In this document: in pieces, positions 7,198 through 14,561 of the stretch
Numbering within the stretch: position 1 is the first letter of the stretch
How the letters are laid out: each line of letters starts with the position of its first letter
NCBI GenBank assembly: GCA_017937405.1
Contig: JAGBDS010000006.1
Coordinates: forward strand, 1 to 52,015
Length of the DNA: 52,015 bases
From: Oscillibacter sp.
GTDB lineage: Bacteria > Bacillota > Clostridia > Oscillospirales > Oscillospiraceae
Direction of reading: 5' to 3'
Program-made: the position numbers and the translations under genes
The notes under the pieces: model-generated
Seen by the model: the letters and a program-made list of their open reading frames with translations, nothing else
What the model was told of the DNA's origin: nothing
Databases searched by the model: none

Positions 7198-8841
7198 TTA
7201 ATCAGCATTCATTGCTTGCAACGCAGCCAAGGATGCAACTCTGATCGGTTCAACTAACTTGCCAGATACAGAAGAAACTGCAACCTTCTGTTTGTCAAAC
7301 GAATCTAGGTTAATAGAATACTCAGTCTGGTTATTATTGTCAATAAAGTATTTAGCATTGTTCTCATAATAACCACTATCCATATAAGAGACTTCCACTT
7401 CTGCATTGTCACTCAGTGGTTCAATTTCAATTTGGTATTCATCATTCATCAGTTCAATCTGGAAACTATCATTCGACAGTTCCCAGCATGCACCAATATA
7501 TGTTCCATCAATATATGTACCATCGACAAACAAGTCATCTCCAAATTTGGAACACACCTTACCATCGTTTGTTGTAATTTTAGGTTCGCCAACACCACGA
7601 GCAATCACTTGAATTCTTCTGCCATCCACATCATCTCCAACAATCCACCCGCGTTCGTTTACCACGGCAGTCGGAACCGCTTCAACTTCTGCCGGGGTCT
7701 GAACAGCACTTAACGTTACTCCGGCAAGCCCAGCACTTGCTGCCTGTAAAATTCTACTATAAACTGTAGAATTACTTACAAGTCCAATGTGGTTTCCTGC
7801 GCTCGAGAGCCGAACCACATGACTATCGGTATTCGACAGCTGATTCTGGCCACTATAGGCAGGTACAGTGCCGTCTCCATTATTTGTAGAAACAACGGAT
7901 GCAACAGAATATGTCCCGTTGCTTAACGAGTAATTTACTTTTGCAACTGTAGAATAACCGTAACTAGAAATCATGACCGTGTTTCTTGCAGCAAGTGCAT
8001 AAGGCGCACCATTTGATTGTTTTTGATTATTATGGAATGTTACAGAATTTGCCATCATGGGTTTATTGCCGGAACCATTTGTAAATCTTGACCAGCTTCG
8101 AGATTTTAGTATATTCCACGCATTTGCATATGTCTGGTCTGTACCATTTACCTGTAAGAAAGCATCCGCTCTTGATGTTGGGAGCAGTTCGTAAGCAGCT
8201 GGCATATTTCTACACAGATTCTGGACATATTGAGTGTCATAGTCCGTAGGAATATCCGGGAACATTTGCCCTGTTTCCATTACCTGAACTGCTTTGGGTG
8301 CTCCAGTAAAGGGTGTTCCGAGAGAAATAAATGTTGTCCGAGAACGCTGGCTACTGGTCGCTTGACGCAAATAGTCAGACACAACTAATCCGCCCATGCT
8401 ATGTGCAATTAAGACAATTTGTCCCGAGTAACCAGAGATTAGACTTTTCAGTCTACTCGCTGCTGTGGCATTCCCTAGACGCCAATCATACGCAAAAAAC
8501 TTAACATCTGCCTCAGAAGAATACCTATCTTTTAAATTGTTGTATAAAGTCTTATACAAATCAAGCGTCCCGTAATTATCGTTATTATACGGGGAAAGGG
8601 TAATCGATGGAACACCGCTTTCTGAACACAGTATCTGGGATGTCAGTGATCCAAGTCCTACCCAAATTTTGGTTCCAGCACTGTTGACAAGCTCACTTCC
8701 ACAGATACCAGGAATTAAAACAACCACATTATTGCTGGCAGCCGTTGCATCAACAACCAGATCTTCTGTCACTCCGGCCATTGCGGTCGTAGACAAAAGA
8801 ATCGATAAACATGCAACAAGGGCAAATAAGCGCTTTTTCAT
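7198..8841 (-). CDS. Secreted LCAT-family lipase or acyltransferase (alpha/beta hydrolase)
   Basis: 547 residues with a Sec signal peptide (KKRLFALVACLSILLSTTAM, cleavage near AMA-GV). The alpha/beta hydrolase core starts at residue 40 with VVVLIPGICGSELV and has the FAYDWR motif (116 to 121) that marks the lecithin:cholesterol acyltransferase group. The nucleophile is Ser148 in IAHSMGG, the acid is probably Asp323 in NGDGTVP, and the base His351 in SAGNHIGL. The C-terminal 150 residues look like a beta-rich add-on domain. It should act outside the cell on lipid esters or phospholipids. The gene is AT-rich compared with the chromosome to its right, which fits acquisition by transfer. Exact substrate unknown. 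Confidence 0.75.
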   Translation of the reverse strand: MKKRLFALVACLSILLSTTAMAGVTEDLVVDATAASNNVVVLIPGICGSELVNSAGTKIWVGLGSLTSQILCSESGVPSITLSPYNNDNYGTLDLYKTLYNNLKDRYSSEADVKFFAYDWRLGNATAASRLKSLISGYSGQIVLIAHSMGGLVVSDYLRQATSSQRSRTTFISLGTPFTGAPKAVQVMETGQMFPDIPTDYDTQYVQNLCRNMPAAYELLPTSRADAFLQVNGTDQTYANAWNILKSRSWSRFTNGSGNKPMMANSVTFHNNQKQSNGAPYALAARNTVMISSYGYSTVAKVNYSLSNGTYSVASVVSTNNGDGTVPAYSGQNQLSNTDSHVVRLSSAGNHIGLVSNSTVYSRILQAASAGLAGVTLSAVQTPAEVEAVPTAVVNERGWIVGDDVDGRRIQVIARGVGEPKITTNDGKVCSKFGDDLFVDGTYIDGTYIGACWELSNDSFQIELMNDEYQIEIEPLSDNAEVEVSYMDSGYYENNAKYFIDNNNQTEYSINLDSFDKQKVAVSSVSGKLVEPIRVASLAALQAMNAD

Positions 8842-8986
8842 AAGTTCTTCTCCTTTCAGTTTTCATTAGTATTCTGGGACAAACTGCAAATCTACCCCAT
8901 CATTTAGTAAATGCATTAACTGTCTGAATTCTTACAAGTATCGAATCGTAAGCCTCTTACTATTTCTCATCATTCTACAAAACATG

Positions 8987-9028
8987 AAACAAGCCGGTGC
9001 CTTTTTTCGTAGGCGCCGGCTTGTTTTT
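8987..9028 (+). terminator. GCCGGTGCC hairpin with T-run
   Basis: AAACAAGCCGGTGCC pairs with GGCGCCGGCTTGTTT (one G-T pair) and is followed by TTTTTGA. It stands between the divergent lipase and secreted-protein genes. The 330-base gap 8842 to 9174 otherwise holds promoter DNA for both genes. Confidence 0.65.
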
Positions 9029-9174
9029 GAGATTGAAAACCATGTAAGAAAACATATGCCTCCTGCATTTGCATGTTGAGAAGACAAGTTAGGGGTGATT
9101 CCAATGTACAAATAATAACTGCTAAACTACCATTTTTACTACTTATGAATCTACCATATGAAAGGAGTATATAT

Positions 9175-9861
9175 ATGTTCAAAAGAATGTTTTCGTTGTT
9201 CATGTCCATCGTACTTGTTATGTCCATGTCGACTGGCTTTGCCAAGGCGTATAACCAAGAAGATTTAATGACTGGTTCTTTTGAATTTGATGGTGAAATC
9301 TACACATATAAATATAGAGAAGCAGACGGACAAGTAGTCTATGCAGAAATTGGTGAGGATGTAATCGAAAGAGAAGGAAATGTAATTTATGTAAACGGGC
9401 TTAAGGTTGCTTCTTACACTGATACCCCGATTGTAACATCCTCTTCAAAAGGACTTTTGTCCATCGAGAACTCTGTGACACCTAGAAGCGGCTGGATGTG
9501 GACAGAATCTGGTAATCGTAGTGACTATCAAACTGTTGCTTATGATACGAATCTAAGAAATATCTCTTTGGAAAAGACGATTGGAACCATTGCTGTCGGA
9601 ACTCTTGCCGCAATTATTATCGTATTTTTACCGATTTCCGGTGCGGCTACAGCTGTTGCATCAAGCATTATCAATGGCGTTACCGCTGGCTTCGCTGCAT
9701 ACTATTCCTCTAAGACAATTTATTGCTATGAAACAATTTATAAGAATAAATACCTTGGAATTAATTATGCCAAAATGGTCAATCAGAAATTCTACTATGA
9801 CTCTGATCTGACCGATGAAGTTCCTAATTCCGAAAAAACAATTTATGGATCTTGGGGTTGA
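9175..9861 (+). CDS. Secreted protein with Gly/Ala-rich hydrophobic segment
   Basis: 228 residues, starting at the ATG at 9175 behind AAAGGAGTATATAT; a longer upstream frame has no ribosome site. A signal peptide (MFKRMFSLFMSIVLVMSMST, cleavage after AKA25) is followed by a beta-rich polar region. Residues 135 to 177 are strongly hydrophobic and rich in Gly, Ala, Ile and Ser (GTIAVGTLAAIIIV, SGAATAVASSIINGVTAGFA). The C-terminus is Tyr-rich. The layout resembles secreted membrane-active proteins or bacteriocins of the geobacillin-26 type, but I cannot prove homology. The following gene is a small membrane protein seven bases away, as might be expected for an immunity or export partner. Confidence 0.6.
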   Translation: MFKRMFSLFMSIVLVMSMSTGFAKAYNQEDLMTGSFEFDGEIYTYKYREADGQVVYAEIGEDVIEREGNVIYVNGLKVASYTDTPIVTSSSKGLLSIENSVTPRSGWMWTESGNRSDYQTVAYDTNLRNISLEKTIGTIAVGTLAAIIIVFLPISGAATAVASSIINGVTAGFAAYYSSKTIYCYETIYKNKYLGINYAKMVNQKFYYDSDLTDEVPNSEKTIYGSWG

Positions 9862-9867
9862 TGTGAC

Positions 9868-10185
9868 ATGCCTACAATTGTCCCTGTTCTATCTGGATGC
9901 GTTATTTGTGTTCTAAAACGGTTGTTGCTACCTGGCAACACCAAGCTTGATCAAAACGTCCATGTTTGGATGAGCAAACAGCATATATCTGTAGCGTTTG
10001 TATGTCAGTTTTTACCTGCAATCGGCGTACTTCTCTCCGCAATAACTGTATTTGTGTTCCCGGTTATCAACCAAGGGTTCTTCGTTACAGCTGTTATCTT
10101 CTGTGTAATCATTGCTCTTATGATACTTTTGGACACAACCGGCCTTGCAGCAAAACAGACACGCCATTCTCATAAACACCAGTAA
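9868..10185 (+). CDS. Small two-pass membrane protein
   Basis: 105 residues beginning seven bases after the secreted-protein gene. Two hydrophobic spans are visible, about residues 42 to 66 (FVCQFLPAIGVLLSAITVFV) and 70 to 92 (GFFVTAVIFCVIIALMILLD), followed by a basic, His-rich tail RHSHKHQ. The ribosome site is weak (GGGG ten bases upstream), consistent with translational coupling. The family is not recognised. Position and topology would suit an immunity protein or a membrane partner of the upstream secreted protein, but this is inference. Confidence 0.5.
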   Translation: MPTIVPVLSGCVICVLKRLLLPGNTKLDQNVHVWMSKQHISVAFVCQFLPAIGVLLSAITVFVFPVINQGFFVTAVIFCVIIALMILLDTTGLAAKQTRHSHKHQ

Positions 10186-10233
10186 CCACTTGGCTATGCT
10201 CATACCTGTCCATGCAGGTGCTCTTTAAAAATC

Positions 10234-10265
10234 CGATGCCCTTTTTCCGTTCAAAAAGGGCATCG
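10234..10265. terminator. 13-bp perfect hairpin with T-rich arms
   Basis: CGATGCCCTTTTT at 10234 to 10246 pairs exactly with AAAAAGGGCATCG at 10253 to 10265. It follows the small membrane-protein gene and probably ends its transcript. The 316-base stretch 10186 to 10501 contains this hairpin, the 10317 hairpin and no gene. Confidence 0.65.
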
Positions 10266-10316
10266 CCATTTGCTGCAAATCTCCCGATCTGAATTGAGTA
10301 TTCTGAATATGAAGAT

Positions 10317-10352
10317 AGCCGGTGCCTTCGAAAAAGGGCACCGGCTTTTTTT
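10317..10352 (+). terminator. GCCGGTGCC hairpin with seven T
   Basis: AGCCGGTGCC at 10317 to 10326 pairs with GGCACCGGCT at 10337 to 10346, followed by TTTTTTG. This is the closest repeat-family copy to ssrA and the best intrinsic terminator of the set. Confidence 0.75.
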
Positions 10353-10501
10353 GTAATAGCTGCGGTTCGACTCCCCTCAGGTACTCGAAAACGCTGTTTT
10401 GGATCTTTGTGTGCACCCCCTATTTTTCGGGGCAAAAAAAGTGGGCAATTGGTTGGGACTCTAGGCGTTCAGCCGTTTGGATCCAAACCAATCACCCATC
10501 A

Positions 10502-10865
10502 TGGTGGAGGTGGGGGGAGTTGAACCCCCGTCCGAAAGCACTTTAACGGGACTTTCTCCGGGCGCAGACGGTTATTCCGGGAATCCGCTTCCCTGTTCCC
10601 ATCCCAGGCGGCAAACCGTCACGCCGCCTGTTCAGGTGAGAGTCATGATGCGTGGGCAGGTCAACTCTTTCCCGCCTCACGGACGCCACATCAACGACGC
10701 CTTCCCCGGCCTGTGGCCTCTCCGGTTCAGACGGCCGCCTTTAATTAGGCAGCAATAGCAACAGTGTTGTTGTTATTTAATTTATAAATTGCCCGTTTTA
10801 TGGCGGTCAGGCGCCGCCGCCCGCTTGTCCCGCCTCCATACCCCCGTCGAAACCGGTACACCCCC
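10502..10865 (-). ncRNA. ssrA: tmRNA (ssrA)
   Basis: The 5' end GGGGGTGTACCGGTTTCGACGG at 10865 and the 3' end CACCTCCACCA at 10502 pair as a seven-base acceptor stem (one G-T pair), and the T-arm GGGGGTTCAACTCCCCC with the GGTTTCGACGG block is diagnostic. The tag reading frame ends at the TAA at 10745 to 10747 and encodes ...AIYKLNNNNTVAIAA, a typical clostridial degradation tag. The CCA end is encoded. tmRNA rescues stalled ribosomes together with SmpB, whose gene lies 1.6 kb upstream on the same strand. Mobile-type DNA begins right after the 3' end. Confidence 0.95.
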
Positions 10866-10942
10866 CCGTCGTCGGGGCAAACTTCACTACACTCACTCCC
10901 GGCTTGCGCCGAGAGTTCGCGCCGTTCCGTTGCCCCTCCTCT

Positions 10943-11034
10943 TCGATTCACAAACGCTGCGCAGCCGTTGGCGGCTTTGCCGCCTTACGGATGCGGCGTA
11001 CCCCTTGCGGGTGCTTCGCTGGTTTGTGAATCGA
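10943..11034. repeat. 92-bp palindromic element with 13-bp terminal inverted repeats
   Basis: TCGATTCACAAAC at 10943 is mirrored by GTTTGTGAATCGA at 11022 to 11034. Inside are the palindrome GCTGCGCAGC and a GGCGGC-TTT-GCCGCC stem. No reading frame fits. It lies in the 258-base gap between ssrA and the SDR gene, close to where the ssrA promoter should be. It resembles a REP- or MITE-like repeat. Confidence 0.6.
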
Positions 11035-11072
11035 TTTTGAGAGCGCATTTGGATTTGGGATTTACAATGGAG

Positions 11073-11108
11073 ATTGTAACATACTTCTGCGGCGAAGTAT
11101 GTTACAAT
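11073..11108. terminator. 15-bp perfect hairpin downstream of SDR gene
   Basis: ATTGTAACATACTTC at 11073 to 11087 is the exact complement of 11094 to 11108, with a six-base loop. It lies 16 bases past the SDR stop codon and probably ends or protects the smpB operon mRNA. It lacks a strong U-run. Confidence 0.55.
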
Positions 11109-11123
11109 TCCATGAAATTTTTA

Positions 11124-11882
11124 TCAGGTTTTTGCCAGCTTGACCATCAGCTTCACTGGAGTCACCTTGGCGAGGACGCGGTAGAACTTATAGAACAACC
11201 GGGGCGTGTAGATGGTCCGGCCTGCCCGGGCTGCCCGGAGGGCGCCGCCTGCCACGCGGACCTGGTCGCAATAGGGCAGCGTGGAAAAGGTCTTGGAGTT
11301 GCCGGTGATGCCGCCGATGTCCAAAAACTCCGTCTGCATGGGACCGGGGCAAACCGCCGTGGCGGTGAGGCCCTTAGGCCGCAGCTCCTCCGCCAGGCCC
11401 ACAGTGAAGGAGGACACATACGCCTTGGAGGCGGAGTACACCGTCATCCGGGGATTGGGGCAGAAGGAAGCGATGGAGGACACGTTCAGCACACAGCCAC
11501 CGGGGACCATGAAGGGCACCGTCATGTTGGTGACAGCGGTCAGGGCCCGCAGGTTCAGGTCGATCATCCGGGTCTGGGTGGAGGTCTCCATCTCCCCGAT
11601 GTTGCCCAGATAGCCGCAGCCGGCGTTATTCACCAGCAGGATGACCTCCGGCTCCTCCTGCCGCAGCTTCTCCTGATACGCCATGAAGCTCATGGTGTCG
11701 CACAGGTCCAGAGGCAGGCACTCCACGGTCTTATCCGGCAGGGTGGCCGCCAACTCCTCCAGCCGGTCCGCCCGGCGGGCGATGAGCCAGTAGCACTCCA
11801 CCTCGGGGAACACATCCGCGATCTGGCGGACAAACTCCCGGCCCAGGCCGGAGGACGCGCCGGTGACGATTGCGGTTTTCAT
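11124..11882 (-). CDS. Short-chain dehydrogenase/reductase
   Basis: 252 residues of the classical SDR family. The N-terminal NAD(P) motif is TGASSGLG (residues 7 to 14), the NNAG motif is LVNNAGCGYLG near residue 85, catalytic Ser is in NVSSIASF, and the YSASK signature (Tyr, Lys) follows near residue 150. CPGPMQTEF after it is the usual PG-containing loop. An Arg near residue 36 (IARRADRLEEL) hints at NADPH preference. Substrate unknown; the SDR type often reduces ketoacyl or short aliphatic carbonyl compounds. It is the third gene of the smpB-cyclophilin-SDR operon, 20 bases after the cyclophilin stop. Confidence 0.85.
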   Translation of the reverse strand: MKTAIVTGASSGLGREFVRQIADVFPEVECYWLIARRADRLEELAATLPDKTVECLPLDLCDTMSFMAYQEKLRQEEPEVILLVNNAGCGYLGNIGEMETSTQTRMIDLNLRALTAVTNMTVPFMVPGGCVLNVSSIASFCPNPRMTVYSASKAYVSSFTVGLAEELRPKGLTATAVCPGPMQTEFLDIGGITGNSKTFSTLPYCDQVRVAGGALRAARAGRTIYTPRLFYKFYRVLAKVTPVKLMVKLAKT

Positions 11883-11902
11883 GGGACCGCCTCCTTTTTA
11901 TA

Positions 11903-12427
11903 TTAGTGGGTCTCGGGCTCGGGATAGTCCACGCCCTGGGTATCCACCCGGATGGACGCGATCACTACATCCTTCTTGGGCTTGTCGTTCATCATGTTCC
12001 GGGGCACCCGGGAGATGTCGATGGCAATATCGGCGCCGTCGGTCACCTGGCCGAAGGCGGCGTACTGGCCGTCCAGATGGGGAGCGGGCGCCACCATGAT
12101 AAAGAACTGGCTGCCGGCGGAGTTTGGGGCCATAGTGCGGGCCATGGACAGCACGCCGGTGGTGTGGACCAGGTCGTTCTGGCGGAAGCCGTTGGCGGCG
12201 AACTCGCCGTTGATCTCATAGCCGGGACCGCCCATGCCGTTGCCGTTGGGGCAGCCGCCCTGGATCATGAAGCCGGGGATGACCCGGTGGAAGATCAGGC
12301 CGTCATAAAACCCCTTGTTCGCCAGGGAGATGAAGTTGTTGACGGTGTTGGGGGCCTTCTCGGGGTACAGCTCGGCGGTCATGACGCGGCCGTCGGACAT
12401 GGTGATGGTTGCAATGGGATTGGACAT
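11903..12427 (-). CDS. Cyclophilin-type peptidyl-prolyl isomerase
   Basis: 174 residues, cytoplasmic (no signal peptide). It has the cyclophilin signatures: FHRVIPGFMIQGG with catalytic Arg (residues 46 to 58), GSQFFIM, and LDGQYAAFGQV. It catalyses cis-trans isomerisation of Xaa-Pro bonds during protein folding. The length matches bacterial PpiA/PpiB types. The ATG at 12427 is two bases after the smpB stop, so the genes are probably coupled. The C-terminal extension VDTQGVDYPEPETH is acidic and longer than the minimal fold. Confidence 0.92.
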   Translation of the reverse strand: MSNPIATITMSDGRVMTAELYPEKAPNTVNNFISLANKGFYDGLIFHRVIPGFMIQGGCPNGNGMGGPGYEINGEFAANGFRQNDLVHTTGVLSMARTMAPNSAGSQFFIMVAPAPHLDGQYAAFGQVTDGADIAIDISRVPRNMMNDKPKKDVVIASIRVDTQGVDYPEPETH

Positions 12428-12429
12428 AG

Positions 12430-12903
12430 TTACCGATTCCTCTCTTTCATGGTTCTGTCGATCTCACGGGCAGCGTCCCGCTTGGCGGAGGCCTCCCGCT
12501 TGTCGTAGTTCTTCTTGCCTTTGCACAGGCCGATCTCCACCTTGACCCGGGCGTCCTTGAAATACACGGACAGGGGCACCAGGGTGTAGCCGTCCTGCTT
12601 GATAAGGGCGTGGAGTTTGCGGATCTCCCGCTTATGCATCAGGAGCCGCCGGGTGCGGACCGGGTCCCGGTTGAAGATGTTGCCCTTCTCATAGGGCGAG
12701 ATATGCATGCTGTGGACGAACAGCTCGCCGTCCTTGACGGTGCAGTAGGAGTCCTTCAGGTTCAGCGTACCGGCCCGGATGGATTTGACCTCTGTGCCGA
12801 ACAGCTCAATGCCGACCTCGTACTTGTCCTCCACGAAGTAGTCGTGGAAGGCCTTGCGGTTCTGCGCCGCGATCTTGACGCCCTTTTTCTCCGTGGGGCT
12901 CAC
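12430..12903 (-). CDS. smpB: SsrA-binding protein SmpB
   Basis: 157 residues from the GTG at 12903. It binds the tRNA-like part of tmRNA and delivers it to stalled ribosomes. Family motifs include NRKAFHDYFVEDKYEVGIEL, GTEVKSIRAG, NLKDSYC, HSMHISPY and RTRRLLMHKREI; the basic tail KRDAAREIDRTMKERNR is the ribosome-inserted helix. An in-frame ATG at 12936 would add 11 residues, but it overlaps the -10 box of the promoter and so cannot be in the mRNA. The GTG start gives VSPTEKKGVKIAAQNRKA, which fits the family N-terminus. First gene of a three-gene operon that points toward ssrA. Confidence 0.93.
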   Translation of the reverse strand: MSPTEKKGVKIAAQNRKAFHDYFVEDKYEVGIELFGTEVKSIRAGTLNLKDSYCTVKDGELFVHSMHISPYEKGNIFNRDPVRTRRLLMHKREIRKLHALIKQDGYTLVPLSVYFKDARVKVEIGLCKGKKNYDKREASAKRDAAREIDRTMKERNR

Positions 12904-12926
12904 CTCTTTCGCTGGGAAGTTATCAT

Positions 12927-12955
12927 AGTATAGCATAGCCGGGTAAATTCTTCAA
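12927..12955 (-). promoter_or_regulatory. smpB operon promoter
   Basis: On the minus strand -35 TTGAAG (12955 to 12950), a 17-base spacer and -10 TATACT (12932 to 12927). Predicted transcription start is near 12920, which leaves a leader of about 17 bases before the GTG of smpB. Confidence 0.75.
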
Positions 12956-12969
12956 GTGTCAGAACGCCC

Positions 12970-12998
12970 TTTCCATTTCGCCAGGAATGTGCTATACT
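12970..12998 (+). promoter_or_regulatory. Promoter of NUDIX-walRK cluster
   Basis: TTTCCA at 12970, a 17-base spacer and an extended -10 TGCTATACT ending at 12998. It is divergent from, and back to back with, the smpB promoter only 15 bases away. Confidence 0.65.
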
Positions 12999-13053
12999 GA
13001 ATCAAATATATCCTATCTGCCGCAAATCAAAACAAGTAAGAGGTGTACCCTGT

Positions 13054-13602
13054 ATGATGGACGAAAAAGTTCTTGAGGAAAAGAAGCTCAGCCGTGAGGA
13101 CAAATACCACGGCATTTTGATGGATATCCATGTGGACATGGTGCTGCTGCCCAACGGCAAGACCGCCGTCCGGGAGGTGGCTGACCATGTGGACGGCGTG
13201 GCCGTGTTGGCGCTGGACGAACGGAACAACGTGCTGACCGTGACCCAGTACCGCTATGTGTTCGGCAGGACGCTGCTGGAGATCCCCGCCGGCAAGCTGG
13301 ACCCCGGCGAGGACCCGGTCACCGGCGCCCTGCGAGAACTGAAAGAGGAGACCGGCGCCGTGCCCGACGTGTTCCTGCCCCTGGGCCGCATCCTCCCCGC
13401 CCCCGGCTGCTACGGTGAGACGCTGCATCTGTTTTTGGCCCGGGGCCTCCACATGGAGGAACAGCATCTGGACCCCGACGAATTCCTGAATGTGGAGCGC
13501 ATTCCCTTTGACGAGATGGTCCACCGCTGCCTCAACGGCGAGATCGAGGACGCCAAGACCGTGGCCGCCGTGCTGAAGGCGAAGGTACAGCTGGACCTGT
13601 GA
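13054..13602 (+). CDS. NUDIX hydrolase, ADP-ribose pyrophosphatase type
   Basis: 182 residues. Residues 80 to 102 match the Nudix box exactly (G x5 E x7 REUxEExGU: GKLDPGE, then GALRELKEETGAV). EIPAGKLDPGE just before it is typical of the NudF/ADP-ribose pyrophosphatase subgroup, which splits ADP-ribose into AMP and ribose 5-phosphate with Mg2+. YRYVFGRTLLEIPAG is another subgroup feature. Start ATG at 13054 with AAGAGGTG upstream. The gene leads into the two-component system 26 bases later and may be cotranscribed with it. Confidence 0.88.
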   Translation: MMDEKVLEEKKLSREDKYHGILMDIHVDMVLLPNGKTAVREVADHVDGVAVLALDERNNVLTVTQYRYVFGRTLLEIPAGKLDPGEDPVTGALRELKEETGAVPDVFLPLGRILPAPGCYGETLHLFLARGLHMEEQHLDPDEFLNVERIPFDEMVHRCLNGEIEDAKTVAAVLKAKVQLDL

Positions 13603-13627
13603 CCTCATTTTGAATTTGGAGGCTTCT

Positions 13628-14341
13628 ATGGATAAACAGAAAACCGTCCTCATCGTGGAGGACGAGAAGAATATCGTGGACATCCTGCGCTTCAACCTCC
13701 AGCGGGAGGGCTACCGGACCTGCGAGGCCTACGACGGCGAGGACGGTCTGAACAAGGCCCGGACGGAGAATCCGGACCTCATCCTGCTGGACGTGATGCT
13801 GCCGAAGATGATCGGCTTCGACGTCTGCAAGACCTTGCGGGCAGAGGGCAACAATGTGCCTGTCATCATCCTCACCGCCCGGGAGGAGGAGGCGGACAAG
13901 GTGCTGGGCCTGGAGATCGGCGCCGATGACTACATCACCAAGCCCTTCTCCATGCGGGAGCTGATCGCCCGGGTGGGCGCCAACATCCGCCGCACCGCCA
14001 TGGCCGCCCCAGCCGCGGCCACCGCCGCTGCCACCGCCATGCCTGTGGCCGGGGACCTGGCCATCAACACCGACAGCCACCAGGTCTTCCGGGACGGAAA
14101 GGCCGTGGACCTGACCCAGCGGGAATACGAGCTGCTGACTTTCCTGGCCAGCCATCCCAACAAGGTCTACTCCCGGGTGGATCTGATGGAGCAGGTGTGG
14201 AACTACGGCTATGTGGGCGACGACGTGCGGACCGTGGATGTGACGGTCCGGCGGCTGCGGGAGAAAATCGAGGCCGACCCGGCCAATCCGGTGTACATAC
14301 TGACACGGCGGGGGGCGGGATACTACTTTGCGGTGCCTTAA
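13628..14341 (+). CDS. walR: OmpR-family response regulator, WalR/PhoP type
   Basis: 237 residues. The receiver domain has the acidic pocket Glu11-Asp12, phosphoacceptor Asp55 (LILLDVMLP), Thr83 and Lys105 (DDYITKPFS). An unusual Ala/Thr-rich linker (about 122 to 140, TAMAAPAAATAAATAMP) joins it to a winged-helix DNA-binding domain with VDLTQREYELL and VDVTVRRLREKIE. The ATG at 13628 is chosen because TTGGAGG lies six bases before it. WalR controls cell-wall homeostasis genes in Firmicutes. The assignment to WalR and not PhoB rests on the downstream order kinase, YycH-like, YycI-like, then murA, walJ and rlmH. Confidence 0.85.
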   Translation: MDKQKTVLIVEDEKNIVDILRFNLQREGYRTCEAYDGEDGLNKARTENPDLILLDVMLPKMIGFDVCKTLRAEGNNVPVIILTAREEEADKVLGLEIGADDYITKPFSMRELIARVGANIRRTAMAAPAAATAAATAMPVAGDLAINTDSHQVFRDGKAVDLTQREYELLTFLASHPNKVYSRVDLMEQVWNYGYVGDDVRTVDVTVRRLREKIEADPANPVYILTRRGAGYYFAVP

Positions 14342-14517
14342 AGAGGGGACTTCGTCCCCCCTTTAGATTCCCCCTCACCAGTGACGTCGGTCACTGGTGA
14401 ACGCCGCCCCCGGCGGCTGGGTCAAGGTATTTTTGTCAGGTACACGCCCTGACAAAAATGATTGAAAATCCTTGATTTGCCAACGGCAAATCAACTGGGG
14501 AAACCACAGGTTTCCCC
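14337..14517. repeat. Array of six successive hairpins between walR and walK
   Basis: Six perfect inverted repeats follow one another: 14345-14359 (6 bp), 14375-14400 (11 bp), 14403-14417 (6 bp), 14429-14459 (12 bp), 14472-14494 (10 bp) and 14497-14517 (9 bp). The arms have unrelated sequences and small loops. Only the first is terminator-like. The 220-base gap between the two genes is otherwise empty apart from the walK ribosome site AAGAAGGTG. Confidence 0.8.
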
Positions 14518-14561
14518 TAGCCTCTTTCCTCTATCCTATCCTTTAAAGAAGGTGATTTGAT

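Noticed and set aside
10370-10400. T-arm-like GGTTCGACTCCCC, possible tRNA or attachment-site remnant
   Set aside because: The flanks do not pair as a T-stem or acceptor stem, and the orientation is opposite to ssrA.
10322-10951. Short frames across the ssrA region
   Set aside because: They overlap tmRNA, whose ends, T-arm and tag are clear; the WGELNPRP-like peptide is the antisense of the tmRNA 3' end.
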